From: an uncultured Clostridia bacterium
Lineage (GTDB): Bacteria > Bacillota > Clostridia > Monoglobales > Monoglobaceae
Length of the DNA: 24,271 nt
Direction: 5' to 3'
Assembly: GCA_934463175.1 (NCBI GenBank)
Contig: CAKSIW010000040.1
Span: 1 to 24,271 of the forward strand
Both the position numbers and the translations under genes were made by a program. Positions 1 through 7,675 of this stretch are shown here, one piece after another. The notes under the pieces are model-generated. The model saw only the letters and a list, made by a program, of their open reading frames with translations, was not told the DNA's origin and made no database searches. How positions within the stretch are numbered: the first letter of the stretch is position 1; each line of letters opens with the position of its first letter.

Positions 1-528
1 GGGACGGAGGTAAAGCTCCGATGCGCTGTCCTCGGTAACTCCCTGGAAGGTCTTGAACATGAGGTTGAACTTGCGGATATCGGTAAAGTCCGATTTGCCG
101 CAACCCGGGCAGGGTATCTGCTTTTCGCGGATATAGGCTATCATCTCGTCATTGGTCATAGCCTCGACCGAGACATCCTCGATACCGTTCTCAGCGTTGT
201 AATCCTCTATCAGCTTATCGGCACGATGGCGCATCTTGCAGCCCTTGCAGTCGATAAGTGGGTCGGAAAATCCGCCCACATGACCCGAAGCCACCCATGT
301 CTCGGGGTTCATAAGAATTGCAGCGTCAAGTCCCACATTATACGGACTTTCCTGGATAAATTTTTTCCACCATGCGCGCTTCACGTTGTTTTTCAGCTCA
401 ACGCCCAAAGGACCGTAATCCCATGTATTTGCAAGCCCTCCGTATATCTCCGAGCCGGGGTATACAAAACCGCGCCCCTTGCAGAGTGCCACAATCTTTT
501 CCATTGTTTTTTCAGTGTTTTTCATCAT
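1..528 (-). CDS. glyQS: Glycyl-tRNA synthetase, homodimer type (N-terminal part, runs off left edge)
   Basis: Class II glycyl-tRNA synthetase, which charges tRNA-Gly with glycine in the cytosol. The 176 codons present read without a stop and begin MKNTEKTMEKIVALCKGRGF, then contain YPGSEIYGG, WDYGPLGVELKNNVK, NPETWVASGHVGGFSDPL, a CKGC and a CPGCGK pair that look like the zinc-binding insertion, and end at LYLRP, the start of the class II motif 2 region (usually LYLRPETAQG). This is the alpha2 type common in Clostridia and Bacilli, not the split GlyQ/GlyS type. Two ATGs are adjacent (528 and 525); AAGG lies about 9 bases before the first. The rest of the gene, roughly 280 residues for this family, is outside the window. 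It is divergent from comEC and has its own promoter at 625-653. Confidence 0.95.
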   Translation of the reverse strand, partial: MMKNTEKTMEKIVALCKGRGFVYPGSEIYGGLANTWDYGPLGVELKNNVKRAWWKKFIQESPYNVGLDAAILMNPETWVASGHVGGFSDPLIDCKGCKMRHRADKLIEDYNAENGIEDVSVEAMTNDEMIAYIREKQIPCPGCGKSDFTDIRKFNLMFKTFQGVTEDSASELYLRP

Positions 529-624
529 AAGTGCAACCTTGCCTTTCTTCCCGCATTATTTATGCAAAACGCCCTGCCGCGAGTATGCAGTGCTCATATT
601 TTCAAGTTATACCTATACCTTTCT

Positions 625-653
625 ATTATACAGTATTTTTGTCTCAAACGCAA
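625..653 (-). promoter_or_regulatory. Sigma-A promoter for glyQS
   Basis: Reading the minus strand, TTGCGT (653-648), a 17-base spacer and a perfect TATAAT (630-625). Predicted transcription start is near 618, giving a leader of about 90 bases before the glyQS ATG. This is too short for a typical T-box riboswitch, and I saw no T-box sequence in it. Confidence 0.7.
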
Positions 654-689
654 GTAAAATTTTATTTGCAGACAAAAATAATTTATTTA

Positions 690-718
690 TTGACACATTT
701 TACCGTATGTATTATAAT
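690..718 (+). promoter_or_regulatory. Consensus sigma-A promoter for comEC
   Basis: TTGACA at 690-695, a 17-base spacer and TATAAT at 713-718: a full match to the vegetative consensus. Predicted transcription start is near 725, about 30 bases before the comEC ATG. It lies back to back with the glyQS promoter without overlapping it. Confidence 0.85.
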
Positions 719-754
719 TTATGTAGAATTTTCAACCGAGGGGGCAGCTTTCAG

Positions 755-2344
755 ATGGACAAATCCGAACACATCATAACACTCCGGCACTATCTTGTTT
801 TGTGCGTTTCAGCCTTCACTGCCGGAATATACGCCGCAGTCGCATTCGGACGCGGAACCTCTGTCACCGCTGCAATCTTTCTCTGTGCACTCATTGCGGT
901 GCTTGCGGTGCGTCATATTATTATTCCGCTCATAAAGCACAAAAAAGTTTCTCTTAAGAAACCGGTTCTGCTTCCTGCTGTTTTAATCCTTTTCACTCTT
1001 TTTGGCATGTTCTATGTGACATACACCGAGCTGACCGCATTCCGCGCAATCAGGCAGTATTCGGGCAAAAGCGTCTGGCTCACCGGAACGGTTGCGTCTG
1101 TTCCGCAGCTTTCCGACTCAGGCTATACATATTCCTTCACCCTTGATGTGAGTCAGCTTGAATATCAGGGTGAAACACGAAGCGTAAACGGAAGCGTTTT
1201 CATTAATATCGGGGAAAAACGCGGCGAACGACTTTCATTCGGCGACCATATACAATGCTGGACAGCCCTTGATTCCCCCTCCGAACCGAAATTTGAAAAC
1301 GAGTTTGACTTTTCAACGTATCTCAGAGGCAAAAACACTTTTCTCACGGGAAAAACAAAAAGCTTTAATCCGATTTCGCGCAAGGCTGCGCCGCACTCGG
1401 CTTTTTCGGATATAAAGCTTCTCGGAATATTCATAAACCGAAAAATAACAGACGCGGCAAATGCTCTCTTTTCATACAGCACAGACGACAGAGCGGCGCT
1501 TAAAGGAATCCTGACAGGCGACAAGTCCGAGTTCAGTGACAGTCTCAGAGAGCAGTTTTCAAATGCAGGAATCTCACACATAGCTGCCGTTTCGGGAATG
1601 CATATGTCAATGCTTTTTGCCGCATTCACATATCTGATTTCGTTTGCAAAGCTAAACCGCAAGACCGTGCTTGCCTTATCATTGCCCGTGATTCTTATGT
1701 TCACCTCGACCGCTGCCTTCACTCCGTCTGTTTGCAGGAGCGCACTCATGCTTGTTGTCATGATTCTCTCTGTGCTGATCAGCGAGGACTATTCGCCTGT
1801 CACCGCTCTTTTTCTCGCACTCGGAATCATTCTCCTCGTGTCGCCGTATTCGCTTTTTTCACCAAGTCTTGTGCTGTCCTTCAGTGCCACAATCGGAATT
1901 ATTGTCTATTTTGAGTATTTCAGCCACTTTATCTCAAAGGCACTTCCCATCAGATTCGCCGCCGATTCCCTTGCGCTATCACTTTCAACCTTCATCGGAA
2001 CAGCATATTTCACAGCTGTGTTTTTTGAAAGAATATCGTTCGTTCAGCTGCTGACAAATTTATGGATAATCCCGATTGTAACCATCGTATTCTGCTTCGG
2101 CTACCTTTCATGTATTTTCTACTACATCATGCCTCAGCTGTCATATATGTTTCTCCGCTATCCCGTCGCAGGCGGACTCAGAGTGATAACGCTCACCGCC
2201 AAATTTTTCGGGAACGGAGCATGCGTTGTGAACATGCCGCCTGCCTTCAGCCGCACAACAGCCTTTGCAATCAGTCTTTGTGCCTCAGTCATGCTTTATC
2301 TGCTTCTCAAAACCTTTTATGATATGTCGCCTAAAAGCTCATAA
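755..2344 (+). CDS. comEC: ComEC/Rec2-family DNA-uptake channel protein, lacking the C-terminal metallo-beta-lactamase domain
   Basis: Polytopic membrane protein of 529 residues related to ComEC, the channel through which single-stranded DNA enters the cytosol during natural transformation. The N-terminal region has hydrophobic segments around 10-60 and 70-88, then a soluble OB-like part (about 100-200), as in the DUF4131 region. The competence core runs from about 230 to 500 and carries the family signature GDKSEFSD at 255-262 and HIAAVSGMHMSML at 275-287, followed by many membrane segments. Full ComEC proteins are usually about 750 residues and end in a metallo-beta-lactamase-like domain; here the protein stops right after the last membrane segments. 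The longer reading frame upstream is not coding: GAGGGGG at 738-744 sits before this ATG and the promoter at 690-718 lies inside that extension. Whether it works in transformation is unknown. Confidence 0.85.
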   Translation: MDKSEHIITLRHYLVLCVSAFTAGIYAAVAFGRGTSVTAAIFLCALIAVLAVRHIIIPLIKHKKVSLKKPVLLPAVLILFTLFGMFYVTYTELTAFRAIRQYSGKSVWLTGTVASVPQLSDSGYTYSFTLDVSQLEYQGETRSVNGSVFINIGEKRGERLSFGDHIQCWTALDSPSEPKFENEFDFSTYLRGKNTFLTGKTKSFNPISRKAAPHSAFSDIKLLGIFINRKITDAANALFSYSTDDRAALKGILTGDKSEFSDSLREQFSNAGISHIAAVSGMHMSMLFAAFTYLISFAKLNRKTVLALSLPVILMFTSTAAFTPSVCRSALMLVVMILSVLISEDYSPVTALFLALGIILLVSPYSLFSPSLVLSFSATIGIIVYFEYFSHFISKALPIRFAADSLALSLSTFIGTAYFTAVFFERISFVQLLTNLWIIPIVTIVFCFGYLSCIFYYIMPQLSYMFLRYPVAGGLRVITLTAKFFGNGACVVNMPPAFSRTTAFAISLCASVMLYLLLKTFYDMSPKSS

Positions 2345-3710
2345 CAAGCTTTTTAAACGTATTTCCGCGCTCCTCAAAGTTTTTGAATAAATCAAAGCTT
2401 GCACAAGCAGGAGACAAAATGACGATATCCCCCTCCGCGGCAATTGAACGCGCACGGAGTACGGCATCCTCAAACGTATCCTCACGGCATATCGGAAGGT
2501 TATTATAGTTTTTCGCATTCTTCACTGCTTTTTCAATCTTTTCAGACGTATTACCAACAAGAACAAGCTTTTTCACGCGGTCGTTCACAGTTGAGCCAAA
2601 ATCGTCAAAAGGAATTTTTTTGTCATATCCGCCGGCAATCAGAATGACCTTTTCATCAAAGGACAAAAGACCTGCCGTTGTCCTTGCGGGACTGCTGGCA
2701 ATGGAGTCATTGTAATACTTAACACCGTCAAGCTCTCTGACAAACTCAATCCTGTGCGGAACACCGCCGAAATTCTTTGCAACATATTCAATGCTTTCAC
2801 GTGATACAAGCGGATATACCGCGCCGATAGCTGCCATGTAGTTTTCAACATTATGCATTCCCGGAATCCTTATGTCTGCAATGTCAAGAATAACATTTTC
2901 CGTACCGTCATGATCTTTGATGATGATTTTACCGTTTTCAAGACATATTCCTTCCGACAGTTTGCTGTGTCTGCTGAAGAAAATGTGATTGTGTGCAGAA
3001 TCCGCAAATTCTCTTGTAATTTCATTATCATAATTCAAAACAACTCTGCCGTCCGGTGTCTGATTGCAGAATATATTCTTTTTCGACTCAGCATATTCGC
3101 GAAAATCCTTATGCCAGTCAAGATGGTTCGGCGTCACATTTGTCACAACCGCAATTTCGGCACTGTGCCGCATGGTGTGCAGCTGAAAGCTGGAAAGCTC
3201 AAGCACTGCTATATCGTCCGCGCACATTTTTTCAACATCTTCAATCAGCGGTCTGCCTATGTTTCCTCCGATATAACAATTATACCCCTGCTTTTTCAGC
3301 ATTTCGGAAATGAGCGTTGTTGTTGTTGTCTTTCCGTCGCTGCCTGTCACAGCAATTATTTTTGATGGGCAAAGCTCAAAAAAAAGCTCCATTTCCGAGG
3401 TAATCAGCACTCCTCGGTTCTGCGCTTCCGCAAGCTCCGGAACATCTGCGCGAAGTCCCGGAGTTTTAAATATAATTTCTGTGTCTGCGGGAATGCCTTT
3501 GAGATATGACTCGCCAAGAACAAGCTTCACTCCAAGCTTTTCAAGAATCTGTGCACTTTCTCCCAAATCACCAAAGTTTTTTTTGTCATGTGCCGTTACA
3601 ATCGCACCCCGTTCGGTCAAAAACCGAATAAGCGGCATATTGCTCACTCCAATACCGATAACCGCCACCTTTTTCCCTTTTATAAAATCACCGTATCGCT
3701 TTGCGTCCAT
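2331..3710 (-). CDS. murD: UDP-N-acetylmuramoylalanine--D-glutamate ligase
   Basis: Cytosolic ATP-dependent Mur ligase that adds D-glutamate to UDP-MurNAc-L-alanine in peptidoglycan precursor synthesis. The 459 residues show the N-terminal nucleotide-sugar binding fold (KVAVIGIGVSN, 14-24), the ATP-binding loop GSDGKTTTT (123-131), the central-domain signature TPNHLDWH followed by ESKKNIF that contains the usually carbamylated lysine, and a C-terminal ligase domain with HRIEFV, YNDSIASSPA and ILSPACASFD. Length is normal. I prefer ATG at 3710, with GGGGA six bases upstream, over the TTG one codon earlier. It follows ispH-rpsA after a 115-base gap and overlaps the end of convergent comEC by 14 bases. 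Confidence 0.95.
   Translation of the reverse strand: MDAKRYGDFIKGKKVAVIGIGVSNMPLIRFLTERGAIVTAHDKKNFGDLGESAQILEKLGVKLVLGESYLKGIPADTEIIFKTPGLRADVPELAEAQNRGVLITSEMELFFELCPSKIIAVTGSDGKTTTTTLISEMLKKQGYNCYIGGNIGRPLIEDVEKMCADDIAVLELSSFQLHTMRHSAEIAVVTNVTPNHLDWHKDFREYAESKKNIFCNQTPDGRVVLNYDNEITREFADSAHNHIFFSRHSKLSEGICLENGKIIIKDHDGTENVILDIADIRIPGMHNVENYMAAIGAVYPLVSRESIEYVAKNFGGVPHRIEFVRELDGVKYYNDSIASSPARTTAGLLSFDEKVILIAGGYDKKIPFDDFGSTVNDRVKKLVLVGNTSEKIEKAVKNAKNYNNLPICREDTFEDAVLRARSIAAEGDIVILSPACASFDLFKNFEERGNTFKKLVMSF
2333..2353. terminator. Possible weak bidirectional terminator between comEC and murD
   Basis: A 7-base inverted repeat, AAAAGCT (2333-2339) and AGCTTTT (2347-2353), with a 7-base loop, sits over the stop codons of the convergent comEC and murD genes. 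It can form from either strand and is followed by a short T run on the plus side. The stem is A/T-rich and weak, so termination is only a suggestion. Confidence 0.3.
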
Positions 3711-3724
3711 CAATAATCCCCGTT

Positions 3725-3752
3725 TCTATATAAAATTTCAACACTATCGCAA
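3725..3752 (-). promoter_or_regulatory. Possible weak promoter for murD
   Basis: Minus-strand TTGCGA (3752-3747), 16-base spacer, TATAGA (3730-3725). Each box matches the consensus at four of six positions, so this is tentative; murD may equally be read through from ispH-rpsA. Confidence 0.3.
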
Positions 3753-3798
3753 AAGCAGACCGCAACACAAAACAAAAGTCTTTTGTCACAGCCTGCTT
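3753..3798 (-). repeat. Inverted repeat after ispH-rpsA, possible weak terminator
   Basis: An outer 6-base pair of arms, AAGCAG (3753-3758) and CTGCTT (3793-3798), surrounds a 7-base-arm palindrome ACAAAAG-T-CTTTTGT (3772-3786). Read on the minus strand after the ispH-rpsA stop, the structure is followed by only a short T run, so it would be at most a leaky terminator or a processing site. Confidence 0.35.
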
Positions 3799-3827
3799 AA
3801 ATAATTCAATTTTTACAACGCTGCAAA

Positions 3828-6101
3828 TTATTCAGCGTCAAGAATGTCTCCCAGAGTGAATGAACCTTCCTCTGTGTAGGATTCGTCCGAAACAGCCTCC
3901 GCATTGTTTTCATCAGATGCTGCATCATAGTCGGGCAGAAGAACCTTCATTGAAAGACCGATCTGCTTTGTCTCGTTGTTGATTTCAACAACCTGAGCTT
4001 CAACCTCGTCACCAATGTTGAGAACATCGGACGGCTTTGCAATTCTGGTGTTTGAAATCTGCGAAATATGAATGAGACCGTCAACATACGGTGCAATCTC
4101 CGCAAATGCGCCGAAAGGCAGAATGCGGACAATTTTGCACTTAACATTGTCTCCGACCTTGAGGTCATGAGTTGCCTTATACCACGGGCTGTCCTCTTCC
4201 TTCTTATGACCGAGAGAAATCTTCTTTGTGTCTCTGTTAATGTCCTTGATATATACATCAATCGTGTCACCAACCTTGACAACCTCCGACGGATGCTTGA
4301 TTCTGTCCCAAGAAAGCTCGGAAATGTGAACCAGACCGTCAACACCGCCAAGGTCAACAAATGCGCCGAACGATGTTATTGACTTAACAACACCTGTGTA
4401 TGCCTTTCCGATTTCCGCGTCAGCCCAGAATGCCGCTTCCTTGACTTCCTTAAGCTCTCTGACGAGAGAAACTCTGTTCTCCTCGCGGTTAAGCTCCTTA
4501 ATGTAAACCTCAATTGTATCTCCAACCTTAACAACCTCTGACGGATGCTTGATGTGCAGATTTGAAAGCTCAGAAATGTGAATGAGACCGTCTACACCGC
4601 CAAGGTCAACAAACGCGCCGAAGCTTGTGAGTGACTTAACCGTGCCTGTGTATTTCTTGTTCACTTCTGCATTTTCCCAGAATTCAGCTGCCTTTTTCGC
4701 GCTGATTTCTTTTGCAACAGACTTGATTGAGCCGACAATTCTCGGACGACCCTTGCGGTCTGTGTCCATCTTTATGATTCTGAATGAAACGTCTGTGTCA
4801 AGCAGCGAGCCGAGATTCTCAACAAAACGCTCAGCAGCCTCAGACGCAGGGATAAACACTCTGTTGCCTTTAATCTGTGTTGTGATTCCGCCTTTGACAA
4901 TTGCATTGATTTTGCCTGTCAGAACCGTCTGATTTTCAAAGTCTTCACGAAGCTCCTGCATACCTTTTGCAGCATCGATTTTTTTCTTTGAAAGTCTGAC
5001 AACTCCGTCTCTGTCGCTGACATGAACAACAAAAACCTCAACCTCTTCGCCAACCTTCACCAAAGAGTTGATGTCAGCAGACGTATCGTCGGTCAAGTCC
5101 TCAAACGGTATAACGCCGTCATACTTGCCGTCGATGTCAACCTGAACCTCAGTCGGAGTGATTCCGATAACAACACCCTTAACGATGTCGCCTGTGGTTA
5201 AAGGCTTCAATGTCTCCTCCAATGCCTCTGCAAAGTTCATTTCATTTGTGATTTCCGCCATGGTTAATTTTGCCTCCTTGATTACCGAATCCGGAGTTGA
5301 TGCTCCGGCGGTAATGCCTACTTTTAATATATTTTTTTTAAATAAATGACTTAACTCATTTAATTCTTTGCTGTTTTCAAGCTTGTGCGTGTTCGGACAC
5401 TCCTCGCGGCATATTTCATAAAGCTTTTCCGTGTTGGAGCTGTTCCGTCCCCCGAAAACAAACATCATATCACACTCGCCCGCAAGCTGTGCCGCCGCAA
5501 GCTGACGTTCTTCGGTCGCACTACATATTGTATCAAAAAATTCTGCATTTGTAAAATGTTTTTTTAAAATTTTTTCAATTTTTTTTACTTTTTCTTCGCG
5601 CATGGTCGTCTGAGATACCATGGCAACAGGCGTTTTGTCACTTTTGCACAAAATTTCGGAGCATTCTCCGCAATCTGCAAGGACAATTGCCGAATCGTCA
5701 CACCACCCATTAATTCCTTTGACTTCGGGGTGATTTTTGTCGCCTGCAATAATAATTTGTCTGCCGTCATTAAATTCCGTCCGAACGATTTTGTGTATCC
5801 GTTTAACATACGGACATGTCGCATCAACAATATCGGCACCCAACGACGCAAGCATTTCATATTCACGCGCCGAAATTCCGTGGGCGCGGATTATGACCGT
5901 ACTGCCATGCGGTATATCTTCTATGCTTTCCGCACATCTGACACCCTTTTTTTCAAGCTCTTCAATCACATCGCGGTTATGAATCAGCATTCCGTAAGTA
6001 TAAATCTCTTTTTTTCCGCTTTCGGCTGTTTGATATGCCATTTTAACCGCGCGGTCAACACCGAAGCAAAATCCCGCTTTTTCCGCGACCTTAATTTCCA
6101 T
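3828..6101 (-). CDS. ispH-rpsA: IspH (HMBPP reductase) fused to ribosomal protein S1 with five S1 domains
   Basis: A 757-residue fusion. Residues 1-283 are 4-hydroxy-3-methylbut-2-enyl diphosphate reductase, the last MEP-pathway enzyme, which makes IPP and DMAPP; the three 4Fe-4S cysteines are C12 (GFCFGVDRAV), C96 (DATCPYV) and C193 (ICSATEERQ), with E126 in HPEVKG. Then come five S1 RNA-binding domains at about 304-373, 392-463, 481-550, 564-634 and 648-720 and an acidic tail. Domains 3 and 4 are near-copies (see repeat at 4182-4685). IspH-S1 fusions are known from Clostridia; as I recall they usually have four S1 domains and about 640-680 residues, so this one is long. ATG at 6101 is chosen because IspH proteins begin just before the first cysteine and GGCGGGGG lies 8 bases upstream; it overlaps the plsC stop by 11 bases, suggesting translational coupling. 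Confidence 0.95.
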   Translation of the reverse strand: MEIKVAEKAGFCFGVDRAVKMAYQTAESGKKEIYTYGMLIHNRDVIEELEKKGVRCAESIEDIPHGSTVIIRAHGISAREYEMLASLGADIVDATCPYVKRIHKIVRTEFNDGRQIIIAGDKNHPEVKGINGWCDDSAIVLADCGECSEILCKSDKTPVAMVSQTTMREEKVKKIEKILKKHFTNAEFFDTICSATEERQLAAAQLAGECDMMFVFGGRNSSNTEKLYEICREECPNTHKLENSKELNELSHLFKKNILKVGITAGASTPDSVIKEAKLTMAEITNEMNFAEALEETLKPLTTGDIVKGVVIGITPTEVQVDIDGKYDGVIPFEDLTDDTSADINSLVKVGEEVEVFVVHVSDRDGVVRLSKKKIDAAKGMQELREDFENQTVLTGKINAIVKGGITTQIKGNRVFIPASEAAERFVENLGSLLDTDVSFRIIKMDTDRKGRPRIVGSIKSVAKEISAKKAAEFWENAEVNKKYTGTVKSLTSFGAFVDLGGVDGLIHISELSNLHIKHPSEVVKVGDTIEVYIKELNREENRVSLVRELKEVKEAAFWADAEIGKAYTGVVKSITSFGAFVDLGGVDGLVHISELSWDRIKHPSEVVKVGDTIDVYIKDINRDTKKISLGHKKEEDSPWYKATHDLKVGDNVKCKIVRILPFGAFAEIAPYVDGLIHISQISNTRIAKPSDVLNIGDEVEAQVVEINNETKQIGLSMKVLLPDYDAASDENNAEAVSDESYTEEGSFTLGDILDAE
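4182..4685 (-). repeat. In-frame tandem duplication of an 84-codon S1 module inside ispH-rpsA
   Basis: Residues 473-556 and 557-640 of the fusion align with an exact 84-residue period. Both copies share TSFGAFVDLGGVDGL, HISELS and IKHPSEVVKVGDTI, and each starts with an FW-x(2)-AE lead-in. Similarity is also visible in the bases, for instance around 4326-4370 and 4578-4625. Confidence 0.8.
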
Positions 6102-6690
6102 AAGTCTTTGCCCCCGCCAAACATGCAATCTGCGGCATAAGTATCTCATTTGTCAGGCTTCGTATATCAGCCGCCGAAACCCTCTCTTCTTTGTCGGGAA
6201 ACTCAATCAAATCACCGACACGGACGGTCACACGGCTTCTGAAACGGTAGGTCGCCGAAATCCCGACCGGAAGAATCCCGACCTTTGCATGAGCTGCAAT
6301 CATTGCCGCCCCTTGCTTCCCCTCTCCCAAAACGCCCGGAGTTCTCGAACGCCTGCCCTCGGGGAAAATCACAACACAACCTCCCTCTCTGAGACGTTCG
6401 ACCGCACTTCTGACAGCCGCAACATCTCTGCCGCCTCTCTTCACGGGAAACGCACCGAGAGAACGTATCAGACGTCCGAACAGCGGAACCTTAAAAAGCT
6501 CCTCCTTTGCCATATACCCCATTTTAACAGGCAGAAAAGCACCAAGAAGCGGCGGGTCAAGGTTGCTGAGATGGTTCGGCGCAACAATAAACCCTTTTCC
6601 GTTCGGAATCTTTTCCGCACCGATTATTTCCACCTTAAACAGCAGCCTGAAAATGAACCGAACAACCAAACATGCAAAACTATAAAACAT
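6091..6690 (-). CDS. plsC: 1-acyl-sn-glycerol-3-phosphate acyltransferase
   Basis: Membrane-associated acyltransferase that converts lysophosphatidic acid to phosphatidic acid, the second acylation step of phospholipid synthesis. The 199-residue protein has an N-terminal hydrophobic stretch (about 2-22), the catalytic HX4D motif as NHLSNLD (H40, D45), the glycerol-phosphate binding motif FPEGRRS (109-115) and the later proline motif ILPVGI (139-144). Length fits the short bacterial PlsC type. Its ATG is two bases after the cmk stop, with AGGAAG overlapping the end of cmk, and its 3' end overlaps ispH-rpsA by 11 bases. The order cmk-plsC-ispH/rpsA is a familiar clostridial arrangement. Confidence 0.93.
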   Translation of the reverse strand: MFYSFACLVVRFIFRLLFKVEIIGAEKIPNGKGFIVAPNHLSNLDPPLLGAFLPVKMGYMAKEELFKVPLFGRLIRSLGAFPVKRGGRDVAAVRSAVERLREGGCVVIFPEGRRSRTPGVLGEGKQGAAMIAAHAKVGILPVGISATYRFRSRVTVRVGDLIEFPDKEERVSAADIRSLTNEILMPQIACLAGAKTYGN

Positions 6691-6692
6691 TT

Positions 6693-7361
6693 CTATCTTC
6701 CTTTATCAATTAACTCCAGAACAGCCGCAACAGACTCATCAAGAGTATTTCCTGTTGTGTCAACCGTAATGCTGTCCTCTGCCGCCTTCAGCGGCGCAAT
6801 TGCCCTCTGTGAATCGTTTTTGTCTCTGTATTCCATGTCGCGCTTCACATCATCAAGGGTACACTCCGTCCCCTTTTGAACAAGCTCACGGTATCTTCTC
6901 ATTGCACGTTCATCAACCGACGCCGTGAGAAAAATCTTCAGGTCGGCATTCGGCAAAACAAACGTTCCTATATCTCTGCCGTCCATAATGACATCGGTTT
7001 TCTTCGCCAGTGAACGCTGAAGCTCCAACAGCTTTGCCCGAACCTCGGCAATCACCGCAACATCTGACGCTGCCACCGAAACCTCGGGGAGCCTGATGTC
7101 CTCCGAAACATCTTCTCCGTTCAGATATATAATTTGCCCGGTTTCCCCATGTGCAATATCAATGCTGACCGAATCGAGTATTCCGACAACATCTGCCGGG
7201 TTTTTCGGGTCAATTCCCGATCTCAGTGCCGCAAGTCCGATTGCACGGTACATTGCCCCCGTATCAATATAAACAAATCCTTTTTTGCTTGCCGCAGCCT
7301 TTGCAATTGAGCTTTTTCCCGCACCGGCAGGACCGTCTATCGCAACCTTAAATGTTGACAT
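6693..7361 (-). CDS. cmk: Cytidylate kinase
   Basis: Phosphorylates CMP and dCMP to the diphosphates using ATP in the cytosol. The 222-residue protein begins MSTFKVAIDGPAGAGKSS with the P-loop at about 10-18, then YIDTGAMYRAIGL, which forms part of the CMP pocket, the DGRDIGTFV motif in the middle, and a YRDKNDSQR segment near the C-terminal end. Size is typical. The reading frame can be extended upstream to a TTG, but ATG at 7361 gives the canonical N-terminus and has GAGGGAG about 11 bases before it. It lies 22 bases after the small coiled-coil gene and 2 bases before plsC. Confidence 0.94.
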   Translation of the reverse strand: MSTFKVAIDGPAGAGKSSIAKAAASKKGFVYIDTGAMYRAIGLAALRSGIDPKNPADVVGILDSVSIDIAHGETGQIIYLNGEDVSEDIRLPEVSVAASDVAVIAEVRAKLLELQRSLAKKTDVIMDGRDIGTFVLPNADLKIFLTASVDERAMRRYRELVQKGTECTLDDVKRDMEYRDKNDSQRAIAPLKAAEDSITVDTTGNTLDESVAAVLELIDKGR

Positions 7362-7383
7362 ACCAAACACATCTCCCTCAGAA

Positions 7384-7656
7384 TTATTTTTCAAGCTTTT
7401 GTTTTAGTATGTCCATTTTTTCGTTTAATTCATTAATTTCCATACATTTTTTCTCAATAAGCTCAGAATTGTTTCTGTCCTCACGGAAGCAGTCATAAAC
7501 CTCTTTGCCAATCTCCGCATAACGCTTTTCGATCTCGTTTTTAAGGTCATAAACAGAGTATTTTGTCTTTGACGCTTCAACAATATCTCCCGTTTTCTTA
7601 ACGGCAAGCTGTGCCGTATCTACGACCGCTTTTTTTAAATTTTCAAAAAAATTCAT
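7384..7656 (-). CDS. Small coiled-coil protein of unknown function
   Basis: A 90-residue charged protein, MNFFENLKKAVVDTAQLAVK at the start, with an amphipathic N-terminal helix and a long coiled-coil stretch from about 35 to 90 (KNEIEKRYAEIGKEVYDCFR, then NELNEKMDILKQKLEK). It has no signal peptide or membrane segment and two cysteines (C56, C71). It resembles in style small clostridial proteins that join a similar helical part to a C-terminal zinc ribbon, but no zinc ribbon is present here. AGAAAGGGTG precedes the ATG. It sits 19 bases after ychF and 22 before cmk, clearly inside the operon. Function not known. Confidence 0.75.
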   Translation of the reverse strand: MNFFENLKKAVVDTAQLAVKKTGDIVEASKTKYSVYDLKNEIEKRYAEIGKEVYDCFREDRNNSELIEKKCMEINELNEKMDILKQKLEK

Positions 7657-7675
7657 AAAAACACACCCTTTCTGA

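Noticed and set aside
529..618. T-box riboswitch in the glyQS leader
   Set aside because: The leader from the predicted start is only about 90 bases and shows no T-box consensus or terminator/antiterminator pair.
226..657. 143-codon plus-strand reading frame overlapping glyQS
   Set aside because: It is antisense to a clear glycyl-tRNA synthetase, has no ribosome binding site, and its translation has no recognisable features.
479..754. 92-codon N-terminal extension of comEC
   Set aside because: It runs through the glyQS start region and both promoters; the real start at 755 has a good ribosome binding site.
1165..1761. 198-codon minus-strand reading frame inside comEC
   Set aside because: Shadow of comEC; no homology, no ribosome binding site, and the plus-strand product is clearly a real protein family.
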